Source: Kangiella aquimarina DSM 16071
GTDB taxonomy: Bacteria > Pseudomonadota > Gammaproteobacteria > Enterobacterales > Kangiellaceae
DNA length: 64,000 nt
Direction of reading: 5' to 3'
NCBI RefSeq assembly: GCF_000374105.1
Contig: NZ_KB893651.1
Span: 335,838 to 399,837 of the forward strand
Below the pieces are notes generated by a model, which was not told where the DNA came from, ran no database searches, and saw only the letters and a program-made list of their open reading frames with translations. Shown here piece by piece: positions 49,918 through 59,749 of the stretch. Every line of letters begins with the position of its first letter. Within the stretch, counting starts at the first letter, position 1. The translations under genes and the position numbers were made by a program.

Positions 49918-52389
49918 ATGATGGGTTTATTACAGATTGTTGTGATGTTGCTGGTGGTGGGCTTTTGTGCCTATCAGCGTATGGCAATGAAAAAAGCAAT
50001 GATCATTAATGCAGTAGCTTTAGTTGTTTTATGGATTCATGGTGGGTTTACCTGGGGATTATTCATTTCACTACTAATCTTTGCAGTAGTTGCAACTTTC
50101 TATTTACTGCCAGACTTACGAATTGACTGGATTTCTAGAAAGGCTTACTTGTTCATGCAAAAAGTATTACCGCCAATGAACGAGACAGAAAAAACCGCAT
50201 TAGAAGCTGGTGATGTCTGGTGGGAAGGCGATTTGTTCCGCGGTAATCCTGACTGGAACAAAATGCTGACTATCGCGAAACCTGCTTTAACTGAAGAAGA
50301 GCAGTCGTTTGTTGATAATGAAACTGAAGAGCTATGTTCTATGCTTGATGATTGGGACATTGTTCATAAGCGTAAGGATTTACCAGCAGAAGTATGGCAG
50401 TTCATTAAAGATAAAGGCTTCCTGGGAATGATTATTCCTAAAGAGTACGGTGGTAAAGGTTTCTCAGCACTGGCGCACTCAACGGTTGTCACCAAGATTG
50501 CCACACGTAGCGGTAGCGCTGCGGTAACTGTGATGGTACCTAACTCGTTAGGGCCTGGTGAGCTGTTATTGCATTACGGCACGCAGGAACAAAAAGATCA
50601 TTACCTTCCTCGTCTTGCTAAAGGCGAAGAGATTCCATGTTTTGCTTTGACCTCTCCGGTAGCTGGCTCTGATGCGGGTGCGATTCCGGATAAAGGTATT
50701 GTCTGTAAAGGCGAATATCAGGGTAAAGAAGTTCTTGGTATCAAGCTGACCTGGAACAAGCGTTATATCACTCTGGCTCCTGTAGCTACTATTGTCGGTC
50801 TGGCATTCAAGCTTTATGACCCTGACAATCTAATCGGTGATAAAGAAGACTATGGTATTACCTGTGCTTTAATTCCTGCAGATCACCCTGGAGTTGAAAT
50901 TGGTCAGCGCCACTTGCCAATGAATCAGGCGTTCATGAACGGAACGACTACTGGTAAAGACGTTTTCATTCCGATGGACATGTTGATTGGTGGTCAAGAG
51001 TTCGCCGGTCAAGGCTGGAGAATGTTGATGGAAAGCTTGGCAGCAGGGCGTTCGATTTCATTGCCAGCGATGGGTACTGCGGTAGCAAAATTGTCTTATC
51101 GCATGACAGGTGCCTATTCATTAGTTCGTGAACAGTTCAAAACACCGATTGGTCGTTTTGAAGGTGTTGAAGAAGCCATGGCTCGTATTGCTGGTCTGGC
51201 TTATCGAACCGAAGCGAGTCGCGTGATGACTGCTGGCGCGGTTGACCTAGGCATAAAACCATCAGTAGTGTCAGCGATAGCGAAATATCACATGACAGAA
51301 ATGGGTCGTGAAATCATGAATCATTCAATGGATATTCATGGTGGCCGCGCCATTATCATGGGTGAGCGTAATTATCTTGCCAATGGCTATATGAGTCAGC
51401 CAATTGGTATTACGGTTGAGGGTGCCAATATCCTGACCCGTAACCTGATGATCTTCGGTCAGGGAGCTATCCGTTGCCATCCTTATGTTTTCCGCGAAAT
51501 GTTGGCAGCACAGATGGAAGATACGGAAGAAGGTGTTAAGCGTTTTGATAGTCTGCTGTTCCGTCATATCGGTTATGGTGTCAGTAACTTCGCACGTACT
51601 TTTGCCTTGGGCTTAAGTGCTTCAAAATTTGCCAAAAAGCCTGTTGGCGGACAAACCGGTAAATATTACCAGCACCTGACTCGTATGAGTTCTGCACTAG
51701 CGTTAACCTCTGACATTGCCATGGGTATTCTGGGCGGTGACTTAAAACGTAAAGAACGTTTGTCAGCCCGTTTGGCAGATGTGTTGAGTCATCTATATAT
51801 GTGTTCTGCAGTATTAAAATACTATCAGGATAATGACCGTCCTTTAGCTGACCTGCCTTATGTGAAGTGGAATATGGAGTACGGTCTGCATAAGATCCAG
51901 GAAGCTTTCTATGATTTCTACGAAAACTTCCCGATTAAGGCGGTAGGTAAAGTCTTACGTTTCATCGCGTTCCCATACGGTAAAAGCTATTCCTACCCAT
52001 CCGATAGGCTGGAGCAGGAAATTGTTAAGCCGATGATGCAAAACTGTGAAATCCGTGACCGTATTACTGAATATGCTTATGTGGGTAAAACTGCTGATGA
52101 TGTTACGGGCCGAGTTGAGCTAGCGTTCTTGAAAGTGTTGGCAGCAGATGAAGTGCGTCGCAAGTTACGCAAAGCCATGAAGGCTGGTGAGCTGGACAAG
52201 CATGCTACCAATATGGAGCGTATTGAACAGGCTATCGAAAAAGGTATTATCAATGCAGAAGAGCAGCAAATTCTGGTTGATGCCGAAGAAGCTCGTATGG
52301 ATGTGATTCAGGTGGATGACTATTCGCATGAAGAAATCTCAGGCGTAGTGGAAGATAAGCCGAAGAAGAAAAAGAGTAAATCCAGCTAA
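49918..52389 (+). CDS. fadE: Acyl-CoA dehydrogenase FadE
   Basis: This is 823 aa (E. coli FadE 814). Two or three N-terminal membrane helices (LLQIVVMLLVVGFCAYQRMA; FTWGLFISLLIFAVVATFYLL) are followed by the acyl-CoA dehydrogenase domain with VTVMVPNSLGPGELLLHYGT, CFALTSPVAGSDAG, and IHGGRAIIMGERNYLANGYM, then the long FadE-specific C-terminal region. It catalyses the first oxidation of beta-oxidation at the inner membrane. GAGG precedes the ATG. It ends in a Lys/Ser-rich tail and a terminator. Likely repressed by PsrA. Confidence 0.96.
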   Translation: MMGLLQIVVMLLVVGFCAYQRMAMKKAMIINAVALVVLWIHGGFTWGLFISLLIFAVVATFYLLPDLRIDWISRKAYLFMQKVLPPMNETEKTALEAGDVWWEGDLFRGNPDWNKMLTIAKPALTEEEQSFVDNETEELCSMLDDWDIVHKRKDLPAEVWQFIKDKGFLGMIIPKEYGGKGFSALAHSTVVTKIATRSGSAAVTVMVPNSLGPGELLLHYGTQEQKDHYLPRLAKGEEIPCFALTSPVAGSDAGAIPDKGIVCKGEYQGKEVLGIKLTWNKRYITLAPVATIVGLAFKLYDPDNLIGDKEDYGITCALIPADHPGVEIGQRHLPMNQAFMNGTTTGKDVFIPMDMLIGGQEFAGQGWRMLMESLAAGRSISLPAMGTAVAKLSYRMTGAYSLVREQFKTPIGRFEGVEEAMARIAGLAYRTEASRVMTAGAVDLGIKPSVVSAIAKYHMTEMGREIMNHSMDIHGGRAIIMGERNYLANGYMSQPIGITVEGANILTRNLMIFGQGAIRCHPYVFREMLAAQMEDTEEGVKRFDSLLFRHIGYGVSNFARTFALGLSASKFAKKPVGGQTGKYYQHLTRMSSALALTSDIAMGILGGDLKRKERLSARLADVLSHLYMCSAVLKYYQDNDRPLADLPYVKWNMEYGLHKIQEAFYDFYENFPIKAVGKVLRFIAFPYGKSYSYPSDRLEQEIVKPMMQNCEIRDRITEYAYVGKTADDVTGRVELAFLKVLAADEVRRKLRKAMKAGELDKHATNMERIEQAIEKGIINAEEQQILVDAEEARMDVIQVDDYSHEEISGVVEDKPKKKKSKSS

Positions 52390-52408
52390 TTGCTGGTTTT
52401 ACCTAAAG

Positions 52409-52436
52409 AAGCAGGGCTTTGTCCCTGCTTTTTTTA
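52409..52436 (+). terminator. Intrinsic terminator after fadE
   Basis: AGCAGGG (52410-52416), loop CTTTGT, CCCTGCT (52423-52429), then T6. Confidence 0.92.
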
Positions 52437-52538
52437 TGCTTGATGATTATCAAGAATCTATTAACAAATAGAGAAAATGTTGGTCTAACCTGTCATCAAA
52501 CCTTATCTTAGGTCCTGAATATTTGGTATCCTTAAGGG

Positions 52539-52604
52539 ATGAATGAAGTTGGCCCGCCAGCCTGTGATGCTGATTTAGGCCTTATTGGAGTAGATATTAT
52601 ATGA
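52539..52604 (+). CDS. Possible 21-codon leader ORF overlapping the leuA start
   Basis: ATG 52539 opens a 21-residue frame whose TGA overlaps the leuA-like ATG (ATGA). Its last ten residues, [10 protein letters not shown], include six Leu, Ile or Val residues. AAGGG lies directly before the ATG, too close for a normal ribosome-binding site. No attenuator hairpin pair was found. It may be chance. Confidence 0.25.
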   Translation: MNEVGPPACDADLGLIGVDII

Positions 52605-53755
52605 GTCAAAAAGATAAATTAGTGATTTTCGATACCACCTTGCGCGATGGCGAGCAAAGCCCGGGCGCGTCTATGGATAAAGAAGAAAAACTGGAAATCG
52701 CTAAACAATTGGAGTTAATGAAGGTTGACGTGATTGAAGCCGGTTTTGCCATTGCCAGCCCAGGTGATTTTGAAGCGGTCAAATTGGTGGCGGATAACAT
52801 TAAAGATAGCACCATTTGTTCGCTATCTCGCGCAATGGAGAAAGACATTCAGGCTGCCGGTGATGCGCTTAAAGGTGCTAATTCTGGCCGTATTCATACC
52901 TTCATTGCAACTTCGCCATTACATATGAAATATAAACTGCAAATGGAGCCTGAGCAGGTTATCGAACATGCGGTGAAGTCAGTTAAATTTGCACGCAGTC
53001 TTTGTGAAGACGTTGAGTTTTCTTGTGAGGATGCCGGTCGCTCTGAGTTAGATTTCATGTGCAAAATCATCGAGCAGGTGATTGATGCAGGTGCTCGTAC
53101 CATTAATATCCCTGATACTGTCGGCTATAACCTGCCAGATCAGTATGCAAATACCATTGAGCAATTGATTCAGCGTATTCCTAATTCAGACAAAGCGATT
53201 TTCTCAGTTCACTGTCATAACGATTTAGGTCTTGCAGTTGCAAACTCTTTGGCGGCAGTGCAAAAAGGTGCTCGCCAGGTGGAATGTACTATCAACGGTT
53301 TGGGTGAGCGTGCTGGTAATGCTTCTTTGGAGGAAGTGGTTATGGCTATAAAAACTCGCCCTGATTATTTTGATGTGGAAGTGGATATTGATACTCGCCA
53401 TATTGTTCCTACTTCGCAACTTGTCTCTAAGATCACTGGCTTTGCCGTACAGCCTAATAAAGCGATTGTTGGCGATAATGCTTTCGCTCATGAGTCTGGT
53501 ATCCACCAGGATGGCGTATTAAAGCATCGTGAGACCTACGAAATTATGCGCGCAGAGGATGTGGGTTGGGCCAATAATCGTATGGTTCTTGGTAAGCACT
53601 CTGGACGTAATGCGTTTAAGAGCCACTTGGCACAGTTAGGTGTGCAGTTCGATAACAATGACGACTTGCATGATGCTTTCGTGGCTTTCAAAAAGCTTGC
53701 TGATCAGAAGCACGACATTTTGGATGAAGATTTGCTAACTCTAGTAAAGCGCTAA
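52601..53755 (+). CDS. leuA: 2-isopropylmalate synthase-like, lacking C-terminal regulatory domain
   Basis: This is 384 aa, against about 515-525 for E. coli LeuA. The catalytic TIM barrel is intact: [34 protein letters not shown], the metal ligands in [39 protein letters not shown], and the linker subdomain with [20 protein letters not shown] and [11 protein letters not shown]. The protein stops at [10 protein letters not shown], where the leucine-binding allosteric domain should begin. No remnant of that domain follows, so it is not a simple frameshift. GGAG lies 10 bases before the ATG. Activity as isopropylmalate synthase is likely; feedback inhibition by leucine in the usual way is not expected. 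Confidence 0.85.
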   Translation: MSQKDKLVIFDTTLRDGEQSPGASMDKEEKLEIAKQLELMKVDVIEAGFAIASPGDFEAVKLVADNIKDSTICSLSRAMEKDIQAAGDALKGANSGRIHTFIATSPLHMKYKLQMEPEQVIEHAVKSVKFARSLCEDVEFSCEDAGRSELDFMCKIIEQVIDAGARTINIPDTVGYNLPDQYANTIEQLIQRIPNSDKAIFSVHCHNDLGLAVANSLAAVQKGARQVECTINGLGERAGNASLEEVVMAIKTRPDYFDVEVDIDTRHIVPTSQLVSKITGFAVQPNKAIVGDNAFAHESGIHQDGVLKHRETYEIMRAEDVGWANNRMVLGKHSGRNAFKSHLAQLGVQFDNNDDLHDAFVAFKKLADQKHDILDEDLLTLVKR

Positions 53756-53773
53756 GCTCGGTATTAATTTGTA

Positions 53774-54271
53774 ATGACCGTCTGGAATCGTTCATATCTT
53801 GAAGCTATTGGCTTGCCTGTCTGGGTTTCCAGACAGGCAGCTGTTGCAGAGGCTGACTCATCAGTTAACGAGAGTCATGCCGACTCAAAAAGTGCAACTC
53901 AGTCGGAAGCTAAGTCTGATACAGGCATTGGTTTTGTGACAATTTCGGGTAACTCTCAGTCCAAAACCTGCGTACTTGTCACAGCCGAGCAGGATTTAAA
54001 CCTAATAGAGAAAAATTTCAAGGTGCTGGAGCAGGTCTGGCTACAGTGGCAGGGCACAGAACTACCATTGAGTTTAGTGCAATTGGTAGAACAGCGTGAT
54101 GCGGAGGCTGATTTTAAACCAGTTCAGAGTCTTAAAAATAAGCGCCTATTGCTTTCTACAGACCAACCAGCCGAATTAGCCAACCTCACTACTGAACATG
54201 TTCCAAGCCTTAACTGGCAATCAGCCGGTGATAAGAAAGGCTGGTGGCAATTGTTACAGAGTCTTGTCTAG
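53774..54271 (+). CDS. Hypothetical protein, possible DNA polymerase III psi subunit (HolD-like)
   Basis: This is 165 aa with no signal peptide. The start NRSYLEAIGLPVWVSRQAAV resembles the E. coli HolD N-terminus pattern (W-x-L-x-x-L-G-I-x-x-W-x-x-R), and the end has GWWQLLQSLV like HolD's LWQQI. A Ser/Ala/Asp-rich low-complexity insert lies at about residues 24-48. Its position directly before rimI is the holD-rimI order of enteric bacteria. HolD bridges the clamp loader and chi. The assignment rests on weak similarity plus gene order. Confidence 0.5.
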   Translation: MTVWNRSYLEAIGLPVWVSRQAAVAEADSSVNESHADSKSATQSEAKSDTGIGFVTISGNSQSKTCVLVTAEQDLNLIEKNFKVLEQVWLQWQGTELPLSLVQLVEQRDAEADFKPVQSLKNKRLLLSTDQPAELANLTTEHVPSLNWQSAGDKKGWWQLLQSLV

Positions 54272-54328
54272 TCGATTTGTTATTTAAACCCTCCACCCAA
54301 TCAATCTATCATACCGGCCAACAAATAG

Positions 54329-54787
54329 ATGTTTTATCCTGATAATGACTATCATGTGCGCCCGCTGACTGGTGCTGATTTAGAGCAGGTTTGCGCCATT
54401 GAAAACAGAGCCTACAAACTACCTTGGTCGGATAAGATTCACGCACAGTGTATAGAGTCGGGCTATCCCAGTCTGGTTCTAGAGCAAGGCGGGGCGATTA
54501 TTGGGTATGCCATATTTAACTATCTGTATGATGAGTGCCACCTCATGAATATTGTGACTGACCCTGGCTTTCAAGGCCTGGGAGTGGCAAGCCTGTTAAT
54601 TTCAGCCATGTATGAGAGAGCAAAGGAGTCAGGGATGGTGAAAGTCATTCTAGAAGTGCGTGCTTCCAATCAGATCGCGATAGACTTTTATCATAAACAG
54701 GAATTCGTAGAGATTGGTTTACGTAAAGATTATTACAAGACAGCTGATGGTAGAGAGGATGCACTGGTGATGGAGCGAGTGCTATAG
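54329..54787 (+). CDS. rimI: Ribosomal protein bS18 N-alanine acetyltransferase
   Basis: This is a 152-aa GNAT acetyltransferase. The acetyl-CoA loop is DPGFQGLGVASLLISAM; other RimI features are AIENRAYKLPWSDK near the start, ECHLMNIVTDP, VILEVRASNQIAIDFYHKQEF and GLRKDYYK, with a Tyr after the cofactor site as in E. coli RimI. It acetylates the N-terminus of ribosomal protein S18. It converges with the large sensor gene, only 4 bases apart, with no terminator between. Confidence 0.92.
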   Translation: MFYPDNDYHVRPLTGADLEQVCAIENRAYKLPWSDKIHAQCIESGYPSLVLEQGGAIIGYAIFNYLYDECHLMNIVTDPGFQGLGVASLLISAMYERAKESGMVKVILEVRASNQIAIDFYHKQEFVEIGLRKDYYKTADGREDALVMERVL

Positions 54788-54791
54788 GATA

Positions 54792-57700
54792 TTAATTTAT
54801 CTTTGTGGTTTTCGAGTTACTGGCTAATAGAAAAGCTTCGAATTGCTCTGTAACTAAGGGCCTGCTGTACCAGTAGCCTTGAATTTCTTCACAACCTTTC
54901 AACTTTAAGAATTCTATCTGCTCCTGAGTTTCTACACCTTCCGCAATAGTTGTTTTGTGTAGACTATGAGCCATTTGAATAATTGCTGTAACAATTGCCT
55001 GGTCATCTATATCAGTCACAATATCTTTGATGAAAGATTGATCTATTTTTAGTTTATGTACAGCAAAGCGTTTCAGATAACTCATGGATGAGTAACCCGT
55101 TCCGAAGTCATCGATTGAAACTTTGAAACCTTGTTGGCTCAGTGCATCAATGGTTTTACCAGCCACTTCGGGATCTTTTAAGGCTACCGCTTCAGTTAAT
55201 TCGATCTCAATATTGTCTGGTGAAACGCCTGCTTCCTCGACAATCTTGGAAATACGTTCTACCAGATTTTGTTGATGGAACTGCAAAGCAGAAATATTGA
55301 TTGCAACGATAATTTCTGGAAGGTCTTTGCTTAGCCATTGTTTCTGCTGTCTGGCTACTTGCTGCAATACCCACTCGCCAATTTTTACGATTAAACCATT
55401 TTGCTCTGCAAGTGGAATAAATTCTGCTGGAGAGATGGCTCCCCATTCTGGATGATCCCAGCGTAGCAGGGCTTCTGCGCCGACTATAGTGTTATCAGTC
55501 AGGTTGAGTTGTGGTTGATAGACCAAGTGAAATTGATCATTAATAAGAGCATCTTTCAGGGCCGCTGATAATTGTAATGACCGAAGTGAATGTTCCTGCA
55601 TTTCCTGAGCAAAGAACCTGAAGGAATTTCGACCATCCTGCTTTGCCCGGTACATTGCCGCTTCTGCTCTCATCATCAACTTAGCTGAGCTGTTGCCATC
55701 ATTTGGTGATAATGCGAGTCCGATTGAGGTGCTGACGGAGAGTGCGTGTGAACTGAATTTAATTTTACGCTGAATATTTTCAAGAAGCTTTTTAGCGATA
55801 ATAGCAGCTGAATGTTCGTTAGTTGCCGGAAGAACTGCAGCAAATGTATCTCCGGCAATTCTAGATATAATTGATTGTTTACCAAGCTCAAAGCGCAATC
55901 GGTTAGCAATTTCTATTAAAATCAAATCACCAACCTGATGGCCAAGAGAGTCGTTAATGGTTTTAAAGTTATCCAGATCAAGCCATATCACCGTCATAGC
56001 CTGCTTCTGTTTGAAGCTATCGTCTAGCAGTTGTTGTAGACGCTCTTCGAGCATTTCTCGTTTTAATAAACCTGTTAGCTGGTCGTAATTTGATAGCTGA
56101 TGTATTTTTTCTTCAGCAATTTTCTTGAGGGTTATATCTTCCTTGTGAGCAACATAATTAATGATTTTACCTTGTTCATTACGCACAGGGTAAATCATGG
56201 CAAATTCTGTGTACTGAGAACCATCCTGACGTTGACTGATAAGTTCTCCACGCCATGCTTCTCCTCTTGCCAGTTGTCGCCAGATAGCTTTAAAGGTTTT
56301 GTCAGGGTCGTTCTCGGCACTGAAGTCTATGGGACTTTTTCCAATTGCATCTTGCTCACTGAACCCCGTCGTTTCCGTAAAGGCTCGATTGACATATTGA
56401 ATTTTTCCATCTGTGTCAGTAATGAGAACTGGGTAAGGATTTTGATCGATTCCAGTGGACAGGCGTCGTATGGTTGTATCCTGCCAACGTTGTTTTATCA
56501 GGTTCCAGATGGTATTCGCTAAGATTTGTAGTGTTTCAACATCCTGATGATTATAGTCACTTTCTTTATTACCAACCCCAACCATCATTGTTACTTTGTT
56601 ATTTTCTATCACTGGTAGGCTAATAAATCGTTTTAAATAAGCATGCCCTTCGGGTAAATCTTTTTTAGCGCTGCTATCCTGATAATCATTAATGACCACT
56701 GGACGTTTCGTGCGTATTGCATCTGCCCATACCCCTGCCTGATCAATTGGATAGTGACTTTCAAAATTTGCTGTGCAGTGGTGAGTCAAAGTATTGGTCG
56801 ACCAAGTAACTATCTTGATTATTTTTTGGGTCTCATCAATAAAGTGAATAAATGCGATGGAACTATCGGTAAGATTTTCTGCTGTATCTACGCTATGTTG
56901 CATAAAGTGTTTTTCACCCCCCACATGGAGGTGATTTTGAAGCTCGAGAAGATGTTTATTAAGCTTTGCTTCATGAGCTATTTGCTGCTCGAATTCAATC
57001 GTACTACTAATATCACGAGAAAGTATTAAAAATGTTGGGTGTTTACTCGCTTGAGATACTTTTCGAGCAATTGACAATTCAAAAGTATGCTCACCACTTT
57101 GGGTATTTAATTTAATTCTTGCTCCCCTCGATATACCGATTTTGTCTGCAACTTCCATAGCTTCAAAGCAAGTCCTGGCCGCTTCTTTACTCATCACCTG
57201 TTTGATGTTTTTACCCACCAGGTTTTCAGGTTTATCGATGAGGAGTTTAGGGTCGCTGGAGTGAATCTCCACATGATTTCCTTTGGAATCAACTTCTACC
57301 AAAATGTCGGGTAGTGTATCAATGGTAGCAGTGAGTTTAGCCTGAAGTTGGAGCATGTTGAGGAAAGGACTTTGAACTGTTTCCACAAATAAAGCCCTAT
57401 ATAGAAAGCTAAAAGCAATAACTTTATAGACGTGTCCAATCAGGTTGTACATATCCGATACGTTAGCATACATAGTGAAAAAGAATTCACTCATGGCCAT
57501 AGTTACTGCGGCAGCCACCAGCCAATTCACGCCAAACTCTCTTACATGGCTTAGCTGTGTAATGAGCAAAAAGCCGGAAAGCAAGTAAATGCCAATCAGT
57601 ACATATTCCGCAATCACCTTAAAACTAGTTAGCCCTTCTCCCTGGTTAAAGGTGGCCGGCACTGACTGGGGGAAATAGAGAAACCAAATATGAAATAGTG

Positions 57701-58178
57701 CAACTATAACCAGCGCCAGTGACAGCCAGAAGTAGCGTGAAATTTTAGTCAGTTTTTGTTCGACTCTGTAGTTGATGCAGGCCACAAATAGTAATGTCAT
57801 AGCCATCATAAATCTGGCAGCCAACCAGAAGTTGATAGCTTTTTCGGGACCGCTTGGTGTTATAAAGGAGGGCATGCCCTGATAAGAAATTGTGTGGGTA
57901 ATATCTAAAAGGAGAACTGAAAGCGCTCCTGTGCCCAATATTATAACCTTGGAGCTGGGTTGAAATTTTTGGGTAACCCAGGCAATTCCGAACACCATGC
58001 AGGCAACTGCTATTGCGATTATTTCGAGAGTGGTGTGGAGTGGCAGGTATGAGGCAAGGCCTCTACTTAGCTCTGGTTCGGGTAAAACCAGAACAATGCC
58101 CATTGAGATGACTAATGTAATAACCCAGGCTGACACGGAACGGTCAGAGCTTTGAAGACTTCTGAGCTTTGTTAGCAT
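54792..58178 (-). CDS. Membrane sensor: MASE3-PAS-GAF-PAS-GGDEF(degenerate)-EAL
   Basis: This is 1128 aa. The N-terminal MASE3 membrane domain has about seven helices (DITHTISYQGMPSF, NFWLAARFMMAMTLLF). PAS domains lie at about 280-390 and 585-700 (TETTGFSEQDAIGKSPIDFS), with a GAF domain between. The GGDEF domain has DQLTGLLKRE and LDLDNFKTINDSLGH, but the active-site loop reads AGDTF (55842-55856) instead of GGDEF, so cyclase activity is doubtful. The EAL domain is complete: GAEALLRWDHPEWG, DDFGTGYSSMSYLKRF, KIDQSFIKDI, AEGVETQEQ. It most likely degrades cyclic di-GMP. ATG 58178 is preferred to a TTG at 58205. Confidence 0.9.
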   Translation of the reverse strand: MLTKLRSLQSSDRSVSAWVITLVISMGIVLVLPEPELSRGLASYLPLHTTLEIIAIAVACMVFGIAWVTQKFQPSSKVIILGTGALSVLLLDITHTISYQGMPSFITPSGPEKAINFWLAARFMMAMTLLFVACINYRVEQKLTKISRYFWLSLALVIVALFHIWFLYFPQSVPATFNQGEGLTSFKVIAEYVLIGIYLLSGFLLITQLSHVREFGVNWLVAAAVTMAMSEFFFTMYANVSDMYNLIGHVYKVIAFSFLYRALFVETVQSPFLNMLQLQAKLTATIDTLPDILVEVDSKGNHVEIHSSDPKLLIDKPENLVGKNIKQVMSKEAARTCFEAMEVADKIGISRGARIKLNTQSGEHTFELSIARKVSQASKHPTFLILSRDISSTIEFEQQIAHEAKLNKHLLELQNHLHVGGEKHFMQHSVDTAENLTDSSIAFIHFIDETQKIIKIVTWSTNTLTHHCTANFESHYPIDQAGVWADAIRTKRPVVINDYQDSSAKKDLPEGHAYLKRFISLPVIENNKVTMMVGVGNKESDYNHQDVETLQILANTIWNLIKQRWQDTTIRRLSTGIDQNPYPVLITDTDGKIQYVNRAFTETTGFSEQDAIGKSPIDFSAENDPDKTFKAIWRQLARGEAWRGELISQRQDGSQYTEFAMIYPVRNEQGKIINYVAHKEDITLKKIAEEKIHQLSNYDQLTGLLKREMLEERLQQLLDDSFKQKQAMTVIWLDLDNFKTINDSLGHQVGDLILIEIANRLRFELGKQSIISRIAGDTFAAVLPATNEHSAAIIAKKLLENIQRKIKFSSHALSVSTSIGLALSPNDGNSSAKLMMRAEAAMYRAKQDGRNSFRFFAQEMQEHSLRSLQLSAALKDALINDQFHLVYQPQLNLTDNTIVGAEALLRWDHPEWGAISPAEFIPLAEQNGLIVKIGEWVLQQVARQQKQWLSKDLPEIIVAINISALQFHQQNLVERISKIVEEAGVSPDNIEIELTEAVALKDPEVAGKTIDALSQQGFKVSIDDFGTGYSSMSYLKRFAVHKLKIDQSFIKDIVTDIDDQAIVTAIIQMAHSLHKTTIAEGVETQEQIEFLKLKGCEEIQGYWYSRPLVTEQFEAFLLASNSKTTKIN

Positions 58179-58430
58179 ACTTATCGGGTCATCCCCCCTG
58201 GGCAAAGTAGAAGCGGAATCTAGTTATGCTTAAATAGGCCTCTACGCTACATCGTTTATAGCAGTTTATTAGGAAATGCTCAACTAATGTTGAATTTGAT
58301 ACAGTGTAGGTAATCACCCTAAGCGTTCTCAGGACTTAATAAATATAAATCTCTTGCAGGTGATAAACTTGACACAGACTCCTAAATAACTAGCCTAGTG
58401 GCAACTACTCGGTACTTTTAAAACCAAATT

Positions 58431-59735
58431 ATGCAGCAAAAGATTACAGAATGGCTTCAAAATCACGGCGTTGAGTTTTCGGATATGACAGCGCTTGCTT
58501 CAGTATTGGGTCTTATTGTCCTGATATCTGTCGTGGTGCACTTGATTCTCCACCGTGTGGTGTTGCGTTTTGTGGAGAATCGGGCTCGCCAATCGAAGAA
58601 GCTTTGGAAGCGCTCCCTATTCGAAAATAAACTGTTTAACCGGTTCGCTCTGATGATTCAGGGTATCATTATCTATATTCAGGCGGGGCTCTGGTTAATG
58701 CCAGAATCTATTGTCTTGAACTGGATTCAGACCATTACCCTATTGTGGATCCAGCTCTTTGCTTTGCTAACCATCTTCTCGTTTTTAGATGCGCTTTATT
58801 TAATGGGGCAAAAGAAAACTGAAGCCAAGGCATTACCGCTTAAAGGCATATTCCAGAGCATTAAAATTTTGGCGGTGTTGGTAGTAGCTATTTTGGCTAT
58901 TTCAATTTTAGCCGGAAAATCTCCAATACTGATTCTGAGTGGCTTAGGGGCCATGACTGCAGTAGTCATGTTAGTGTTCAAGGATCCTATTCTTGGTCTG
59001 GTTGCGGGCATTCAGTTATCTGCCAATGATATGCTGGAAGTTGGTGACTGGCTGGAAATGCCGCAATATGGTGCAGATGGTGATGTGATTGAAATTGGCC
59101 TGACAACGGTCAAAGTTCAGAATTGGGACAAGACCATAACCACCATTCCAACTTATGCCTTAATTTCAAACTCATTCAAGAACTGGCGCGGAATGATGGA
59201 GTCGGGTGGTCGACGGATCAAGCGTTCTGTTTTGATTGATTCCAGTACTGTTGAGTTCTTAACTGATGAGGCCATTGAGAAATTAAGTAAGTCAAAGTTA
59301 CTAGCTCCTTATCTTCAGCAGAAACTGGATGAAGTCAAAAAGTATAATGAAGAGAATGGCCTTGATATGTCCTTGAGAATTAATGGTCGTCGCTTGACCA
59401 ATTTAGGGACTTTCAGAGCCTATTTATTGAATTACTTAAAAAATCACCCACAGATCCACCAAGAATTGACCTTAATGGTTCGACAGATGGAAGCTGCTGC
59501 TAGTGGTATTCCATTAGAAATTTATGCTTTTACCAAAACGACTGATTGGGCTAAATATGAGGGAATTCAGTCAGATATATTTGATCATATTTTTGCTGTA
59601 CTGCCCGAGTTTGGCTTAAGAGTGCATCAGTCGCCGACAGGATATGATGTCAGGTCGCTGGCCTTTGGACGAGAGGAGGGCGCATATAGTCAACCTGCAA
59701 TCAGAGCCGAAGCTGAGCAAAATAAATCCTGCTAA
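58431..59735 (+). CDS. ybdG: Mechanosensitive channel, MscS family (YbdG-like)
   Basis: This is 434 aa. Five hydrophobic helices lead to the pore helix (ILSGLGAMTAVVMLVFKDPILGLVAGIQLS, about residues 176-205), then the beta domain (DMLEVGDWLEMPQYGADGDV, VKVQNWDKTITTIPTYALIS) and a long C-terminal domain with YbdG-type NSFKNWRGMMESGGRRIKRS. YbdG is a miniconductance channel of the inner membrane that opens on hypo-osmotic shock. Length matches (E. coli 415). No clear Shine-Dalgarno sequence. Divergent from the sensor gene; 225 bases between. Confidence 0.92.
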   Translation: MQQKITEWLQNHGVEFSDMTALASVLGLIVLISVVVHLILHRVVLRFVENRARQSKKLWKRSLFENKLFNRFALMIQGIIIYIQAGLWLMPESIVLNWIQTITLLWIQLFALLTIFSFLDALYLMGQKKTEAKALPLKGIFQSIKILAVLVVAILAISILAGKSPILILSGLGAMTAVVMLVFKDPILGLVAGIQLSANDMLEVGDWLEMPQYGADGDVIEIGLTTVKVQNWDKTITTIPTYALISNSFKNWRGMMESGGRRIKRSVLIDSSTVEFLTDEAIEKLSKSKLLAPYLQQKLDEVKKYNEENGLDMSLRINGRRLTNLGTFRAYLLNYLKNHPQIHQELTLMVRQMEAAASGIPLEIYAFTKTTDWAKYEGIQSDIFDHIFAVLPEFGLRVHQSPTGYDVRSLAFGREEGAYSQPAIRAEAEQNKSC

Positions 59736-59749
59736 TTGCCCTACAGCCT

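Noticed and set aside
53756-54271. LeuA regulatory domain displaced by a frameshift
   Set aside because: None of the frames after the leuA-like stop encodes anything resembling the LeuA C-terminal domain; the following gene is unrelated.
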